Source: Micractinium sp. NFX-FRZ (lineage: Eukaryota; Chlorophyta; Trebouxiophyceae; Chlorellales; Chlorellaceae). From it: a DNA stretch of 64,000 nucleotides. The translations under genes and the position numbers were made by a program. The notes under the pieces were generated by a model that ran no database searches, was not told the DNA's origin, and worked only from the letters and a program-made list of their open reading frames with translations. The stretch covers positions 78,216 through 142,215 of the forward strand of contig JAPTJF010000117.1 of the NCBI GenBank assembly GCA_029339195.1, read 5' to 3'. Position 1 is the first letter of the stretch. Each line of letters opens with the position of its first letter. Below, one piece after another: positions 58,301-64,000 of the stretch.

Positions 58301-59491
58301 CGCGCAGGCGGGCAGGGGCCCAACTGGTGCAGTCAGCCCCCCACCGAGGGCAAGCCCCCACACCTGCAGCGCCCAGCGCAGGAACTCTTTTGAGTAGGCA
58401 AACCGGAACATGTTGTCGTCATCCTCCACCTGCACCACAGAAGCATGCCACGGCAGCAGGTGAGGGCAAGCGGGCAGCAGCGGGGCCAGCATGTGTGTGT
58501 GCACAGCATAGCACAGCAGCAGCTGGGCCAAGCTGGGCAGCAGGCACAGCAGGGGCTGGAACGCATGCCTGGCTGCCGCTGCTGCCGTCACCGCTGCACA
58601 GACCCTCAGCAGGCCCTGCGCACCCCCGCAGACACCAGCTGCCGCCAGCTGTCTTGCGCGCCGCCCGGCCAGCAGAATGTGCAGCACCCACGTCTGCCGT
58701 GCCCGGACAGCTCCCCCTTGCGGACAACAGCTGCCCCAGCTGTCACAAGCAGCTGCCCCAGCACCCACGTACATAGTGTGCGCTGAGCAGCTCGTAGATC
58801 TCCTTCAGCTCCGCGTCGCTGTCAATGTTGCATGTCACCCACTCAAAGCTGCAGGCGCGGAGAATACAGGGGGACAACGGGGGCTGGGAGGTTGAGTGCG
58901 GTAGCGGCCAGCGCGAATCAGGCGGCAATCAGAGAGCACGGAGGACGGTCTACAGCAGTACAGCGGCGCGTGCGTGCTGGATGTGTCAGCTGTTTACACG
59001 CGCACGATAAGCGCATGAGCAGAGAGCGCAGCGGCACCCAACCAAAGCGGTGGCAACAAGCCAGGGAGGCATCGCCTGGCAGCGCAGGTGCGACTGTCGG
59101 CTGAAGAGCACCCACTTCTGCGGCAGGCCGTAGGGCTCCTTGCGCACATCCTCCACTGTCTTGGGCTTGTCGATGGGCCCGTCGGTCACCTGGTGGTGGC
59201 AGGCACAGGGGCGGGACAGCAACGTCAACCGCTGGCGTGGCGGCTGGCGGCAGCGGCGGAGGCGGCGGCGGCAGCGGCAGCTGGTCCACCTGCGTCGGCC
59301 AGCCCCCGCCGAGCGCCCCTCACCGAGCTGCTGGGTTGCTCATTGAACTGCGTCACCGGCTGGGTGCCCCAGAACGCATAGTTCTGCTTGGGCCGGCCGT
59401 CGTCGTCCATTGTGATGGCGCCCAGCGCTTGGCGCAGCCGCTCAGCCAGGCCATCCTGCTGCCCCGCTGGGGCGGGCGGGTCGCCAGACAT
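55343..59491 (-). CDS. NMT1: Glycylpeptide N-tetradecanoyltransferase (N-myristoyltransferase)
   Basis: Transfers myristate from myristoyl-CoA to N-terminal Gly in the cytosol. Eleven exons close in phase to 424 residues: 59491-59324, 59189-59116, 58848-58773, 58429-58364, 58001-57774, 57378-57278, 57032-56924, 56677-56588, 56330-56211, 55876-55738, 55446-55343. Signatures in order: [109 protein letters not shown] and the final GLVML, close to the C-terminal carboxylate that acts as catalytic base. Length is typical of plant NMT. Exon 4 has only 22 codons. Intron 5 contains a copy of the end of exon 5. Confidence 0.96.
56185..56202. repeat. 18-bp poly-C run in an NMT intron
   Basis: Uninterrupted C run (G run in the transcript) just after the donor of the intron that follows exon 56330-56211. 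Such runs can form G-quadruplex-like structure in RNA. Confidence 0.9.
57603..57664 (-). repeat. Ghost copy of an NMT exon 5 3' end in intron 5
   Basis: About 55 bp resemble the true exon end and donor at 57762-57823, 159 bp away: cacctgccagatgtcctgca is identical in both, and ccgccgcgtgatct is shared further on. The copy keeps the minus-strand donor but has small indels. Confidence 0.85.
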
Positions 59492-60168
59492 TGCAGAGAG
59501 CGTTCACTGCGCGTTCACAGCAGAGGGCTCGCGTTGCTACAGCAATGAAAGCGCCGTAGACTGCAATCGCTGAAGACCTGATCAATTTGATCGGTAATGC
59601 AAGGACAAATGAAGCGTCGTCAAAAGTCCCACTGCTTTGCCGCGCTGACTGTCGCGGGCTGGCAAGAAGGGGAAGGCATTGGCGTGCCGAATTGATTTTC
59701 AATCCTTGAAGTAGACATTCAATCGTGATTAGCTGCAGGATACGTACCGGACCGTCAGATTCACGGGTGGGCAGCATGCGGGCGCATGGCGCAGGCAGCA
59801 TGCGGGCGCATGGCGCACTGTTCCCTACCTTGCAGGAGTGTTTCTATAGTGCACTGGTCACACACACACAGATAGTAAACATGCATGGCCAGATGTATCC
59901 TTGCATGCTCCATGGCGCATGCTGCCATGGATAACTGCGAAGCACCTCCTGACTGCACGCCGCGGCGCACGCCCAGCTGGCGCGCCAGTTCCTGCCATCC
60001 CCCGCAGACTCCTTCATGAACACCAGGCTGTGCCAGACACTGCTACATCATTTTAACTGCACTTTGACATCCATACGCAGGCCCAGGCCGTCTCAGCGGG
60101 CGGCACCTCGTGAACGCGGCCCACCTTTCCCGCGGGCTTGCACCCGCTCCCGTCCACTTCTCTCGAAC
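59492..60168. promoter_or_regulatory. Divergent promoter region of NMT and the SAM-domain gene
   Basis: 0.68 kb. It includes a 23-bp perfect direct repeat (59771-59793 and 59795-59817) containing the palindromic gcatgc. No TATA box is certain. Confidence 0.55.
59771..59817. repeat. 23-bp perfect direct repeat, period 24
   Basis: Two copies beginning gcagcatgcgggcgcatggc lie between the divergent NMT and SAM-domain genes. They could be duplicated regulatory sites or a simple tandem duplication. Confidence 0.9.
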
Positions 60169-63100
60169 ATGTCAGCTATGGCTAGTGTGTCCAGCTGGTC
60201 TATAGCGGACGTGCAGGCTTGGCTCGCGCAGCTGGGACTTCCGGAGCCTGTTTCTCGCGGCTTTGCAGAGAACGCGGTTGATGGAGGCGCGTGGGAGGGT
60301 CCATGCTGGGGAGCGCAGGATGCTCGAGCGAATCTGGAGGAGGGCAAGCAGGGGCCACTTGCTGCCGCTTCTTCCAGGACGACCGGTGCCGCCCGATGCA
60401 ACCGTCCGTCACTCCAACTGCTCCCTGCGTTTATTTGCCACGCAGGGGATTTGAAGACTCTCACAGACGACGACCTCGTCACACAGCTGGGATGCACGCT
60501 GCTGCAGGTGCGCGCCGCCCGCTGGGTGGCACTCGGTAGCACACAGCAGCCCTGCGCAGTACCCAAAGCCTCCCGGTGCTGCGGACAGAGTGTGCTGGCG
60601 CCATGTTGCCAGGTTGCCAACACTCGCTACCCCCGCTTCCTCATGCCCTTCCCCTTTCAGGCCCGCAAGATCCGCTCAAAGCTGACAGATCTGGGGGTGC
60701 CACCCCCAGCAGGCGCAGCCGGCCAGAGCTCTGCTGGCTCCACCGCCTCACTCGCCTCTGCCGCCACCTCTGCCCAGGCAGCAACAACAACAGCAGCAGC
60801 AGCAGCAGCAGCACCACCAGTGGTGCCCCGAGGGGCAGGAGCAGAGCCCGAACCACGGGCCTGCTTCGAGTCTGCTGATTTGCAGCGGTATGGGCATTTG
60901 AAGGCAGCGCTGGCCGAGCTGCAGGCAATGCAGGTGTGCGGGGTGGGGTGCACTTGGTGGCCTGGGTGGCAGTGGTAGAAACCTCGAAGAGCAGAGACAG
61001 ACTGTGGGTGTCGACGCATGCGTTCTCGGGCAGGTGCATAGAGAGACAGGCCCAGGCCTTCCACCAGCCTGGTTATTGCATGCATCGTGCACTGCGCTGC
61101 AGCAGCGGTGACGGCCTGGCTCCACCCCTGCCGCCCTTTTGTCTATTGCCCTGCCCTGCCCCACTCGCGTCTAAAGCCTTGCCCTGCCCCCCTCGTGTCT
61201 GCCGCCGCACAGCCCGCAACCAAGGTCTCCCAGGCCAGCACACACCTGGCGAGCGTGAAGCAGCGGCTGGAGGCGGCGCAGGCGGCGCTGCCACCGCTGC
61301 AGCAGGCGCTCGCCAAGGAGAAGGAGCATGTGAGCAGAGGGATGGGGCGGGGCGGGGGCAGGGCAAGGAGGGCGATGCTGGGCCAGGGTAGGGGAGGCTG
61401 GGAGGAGGCCTGTCGAGCCCAGCAACCTGCCTTGCTACATCCCGCATGAGCAGGTGACTGGCTGGCGTGCTGCTCCTTATAGCTATGACAGGTTGGTTAC
61501 TTGCTAAACCCCGCCCTGCCCGCCCCACCCCACCACTGTGTACTGCCACCCCTCAGGTGTCAAAGTACTCGGGGGAGGGGTTCCACCTCACCAACCTGCT
61601 GACCACGCAGCACCACAAGGACGTCAAGCTGGGTGGGTGGCTGGGTGGGCGGGCGGGAGGCCGGCGTCTGTGCCTGTGGGCGAAGCATCGCAGCAGCCAG
61701 CTGCAGTTTCCATTCAGACATTGTTCAACATGCCAGGGCAGCCTGCGTGGTGCTTTGGCGTATTGCCGAGAGGCCAGGGTAAGCAGGTTGCATCAACTAG
61801 GTTTTGCTTTCTATTCTTTGTGTGCTGTGCCGTGCAGCCGAGAGCCAGGCCAAGGTGGCGCAGCTCAGCAAGCAGCTGCAGGAAAGGGAGGCGTCTGTGG
61901 CAGCCGCCCAGGCAGAGCTGAGCGAGGGACGGCGCCAGCTGGCAGCCTGGCAGGGCAAGGCGTCTGAGCTGGCAAGCACCCAGAGCCAGCTGGCAGACCA
62001 CGTGGAGCGCATGTTCTCGGCGCCAGCCTGGCGGGCATCGCCACGTCAGGCTGAGCTGGCGGATGCGCTGGCGGCGCTGGCGGCGCAGGCGGCAGAGGTA
62101 TGGGGAAGCGGCAGTAGGGAAGAGCACTGGCAAGATTGGGGTGCGTACCTGTTCAGTGGCATCTTACCATGCAACAGCCCTAAGCCACCTGCAAGGCAGC
62201 AGTGCTCCATTGCATAAGTGCGCTCCTCCTCGGGGCTCACAGCGCGCCCCTGCCCCTTCTCTGTGCACTGCAGGCCGCTCGTGGTGTGTCCACCTATGGC
62301 AGGGGGAACCAGCTGCTAAACGAGTCGGGGCGGCTGCTGCAGGATGCGATGCGGGTGCGCAGGCGTGCATGCACATGCTGCCGCAGACATTGGGCGAGCT
62401 TAAGCTGCACCCCGCAGGCACATGCCTCCTTTGTACCACTCCTGGCGCGCTGCCCCTGCTGCACGCGCTGCGCAGCCGCCGCCCCACGGCACGTGACAGC
62501 GTGCAGCCACTCAATCGCGCCTTTGAATGCCCGTTACATTCGTTAATGCCCCTGCAGAACCTGGGGCAGACCCAGATGTTCACAATGATGGAGATGGGGA
62601 TGGGCTTTGGCATGGGGGGCGGCTTTGGCCGCCCCGTGCCCGGCCACCTGTTTGAGGTGCGCCCCTGGCCGTGCATGCTGTGCACACTGTGCTGATGATA
62701 ATGCCAGACTTACCTGCTGTGTGCCAGGCCTCGCCTGGAACCTGAGCCAGTGAGTGCTCTTCATGGCATGGCCCTCATCAAGTATTGCTTCCCATGCTCT
62801 TGCCGTTGTTGAGAGTGCAGGACATTATTGAGATGCAGCTCATCCGGAGTGCCAACGATGAGATCCAGCTGGCAGCCCAGAAGACGTTCGAGGTGAGTTG
62901 GGAGGGAGCAGGAAGCACGCCTATGGTGTCTCCACAGGCAGGTGCTGTGCAGCGAGGGGCACATTCGGAGTCACAGGCGGGGGCTTCGTGCTGCTTTCAG
63001 CTCATGCGCTAAGCTTCGTTGTCCGCTGTCCGCCGTCCGTGCAGGCGCGAGCGCTGCTGCCAGGGCTGCCCACCATTGACGAACGGGTGCTGGGAGCGGC

Positions 63101-63709
63101 AAAAATGGGGATCTTCCAGGTATGAGGGTGGGGCAGGTGTAGCGGTCACCGGCCGGGTGTGCGTGCTGCAATGGGGCTGTCAGCCTGCATGTTGGGCACG
63201 CGGCGGCCTGGCCCTGCCCCACATGCAGCCAGCAATTCCTCTCACTTGGTGCCCCTCCCAATTTCGTCTTCCCTCCTTCAGAACATGCTGTTCGGCGGCA
63301 TTGGGTCGGACATGATCGAGGTGCGGGTTCTGGGCCTTACTAGCCCAGGGAGGCGGGCGGGCACTGCCCGCCGGGGGTGGCACTATGTGGAGCCCTCCGG
63401 GGCGCAGCTCCGGCCCGACCTGCCCCTTGACCCTACCTCACACATCCGCATCTTGAAAGTGCCGCTCACTGTACGAATACGAAACATGCGTGTTTATTCT
63501 GACCCACGCAGATGGCCATGGTGTCCAAATCCAAGCGGGACGTGGAGCTCATGCAGCAGCAGGTGCTGGCAGCTGCCAGCTGGGCGCAGTCAAATCTGGC
63601 GGCCTACCAGTCGCGGGATGCAGCCCTGAAGGCGCAAGAGGCCTCCAAGAGGGGCGAGCTGGACAGCTTCCGCTCAGCAGCGCTGCAGGCTGCGCTGGCG
63701 GCGGCATGA
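60169..63709 (+). CDS. SAM-domain protein with long coiled coil, unknown function
   Basis: Twelve exons give 489 residues: 60169-60286, 60446-60507, 60661-60933, 61213-61329, 61557-61632, 61838-62097, 62274-62354, 62558-62656, 62821-62892, 63045-63119, 63282-63320, 63512-63709. The SAM domain is at residues 8-70 (WSIADVQAWLAQLGLPEPV, GDLKTLTDDDLVTQLGCT, then ARKIRSKLTDLG). An Ala/Thr-rich linker follows, then coiled coil (LASVKQRLEAAQAALPPLQQ; AQLSKQLQEREASVAAAQAE), a Met/Gly-rich patch (MMEMGMGFGMGGGFGRP), and a helical tail rich in Lys, Ala and Gln. SAM domains mediate self-association, so a scaffold role is possible. The first intron donor is uncertain: GC at 60287 gives the best SAM spacing. 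ATG 60169 was chosen because the Trp of the domain follows nine residues later. Confidence 0.82.
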
Positions 63710-64000
63710 GCGGCTGCTTGAGCGGCAGCGGGGGCATTATGCTGCAGGCCCCCGTGCCCCTTCGACTAACTGCATGTGCACTCCTCGTGCTCTGCATGAT
63801 TTACTATGTCTTTTGAACTCACGCTATCTTGTCGACTAATGTGATTGTGGTACCCTGCACCCCGAGAACTGCCCAGGGGCGCTGGCAGGCTCGCAACGAC
63901 ACGTCAGCACCGCCGCCGCCTGTCACTGTGTCGCGTACCCTATCTATCATTCCCCTGGTCACCTTCTTCACATTCATCACGACACCAAACAGCAGCTGGA
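63710..64000. other. 3' region of the SAM-domain gene
   Basis: 291 bp to the window edge with no further gene recognised. Confidence 0.5.

Overview
The window is a stretch of nuclear DNA from a GC-rich green alga. Most genes are split into many short exons with GT-AG (and unusually many GC-AG) introns. The gene set (type I polyketide synthase, plant-type MKK3 with an NTF2-like tail, hydroxyproline-rich SPPPP wall protein, F-box/LRR genes, nuclear-encoded mitochondrial subunits) fits a chlorophyte, probably a Chlorella-like trebouxiophyte. The lineage is inferred from gene content and style, not proven. I rebuilt exon chains by hand from protein continuity, splice-site motifs and codon phase. 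In most genes every junction closes in frame.

Layout (strand): 1-13942 (-) giant modular PKS, entering from its 5' end and running off the left edge; 15000-15450 (+) small probable complex I subunit; 16426-19807 (-) SDHB; 20049-22138 (+) unknown organelle-targeted-looking protein; 22755-26705 (-) F-box/LRR protein with C-terminal membrane segments; 28570-34286 (+) secreted-type proline-rich protein with a PAN-like region and a VWD-like domain; 34755-36985 (-) broken F-box/LRR gene; 37761-39361 (+) mitochondrial LYR-motif protein; 40627-45119 (-) bZIP factor; 45733-48619 (-) unknown polyQ protein; 49331-51052 (-) FG/RGG nucleoporin; 51333-54583 (+) MKK3; 55343-59491 (-) N-myristoyltransferase; 60169-63709 (+) SAM-domain coiled-coil protein. 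Apart from a run of three minus-strand genes (bZIP, polyQ, nucleoporin), neighbours alternate as divergent and convergent pairs, so most promoters are probably shared divergent regions of 0.24-1.9 kb.

Functionally this is a mixture rather than one pathway: two respiratory-chain genes (complex I-like and SDHB) sit tail to tail, a third mitochondrial gene (LYR) lies 20 kb away, and MKK3 and NMT are signalling and lipid-modification housekeeping genes. The most unusual single locus is the PKS. It is loaded by an acyl-ligase domain, carries three tandem ACPs, and has a fully reducing first module (KS-DH-ER-KR) with no acyltransferase between KS and DH.

Two genome-scale oddities cut across genes. 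About eight of roughly 115 inferred introns begin with GC (always gcaag). Several introns also contain decayed copies of the end of the neighbouring exon plus its splice site, about 80-160 bp away. In the bZIP gene one such copy is still in frame and could add 41 residues between the basic region and the zipper. No tRNA, rRNA, transposon or CRISPR array was recognised.
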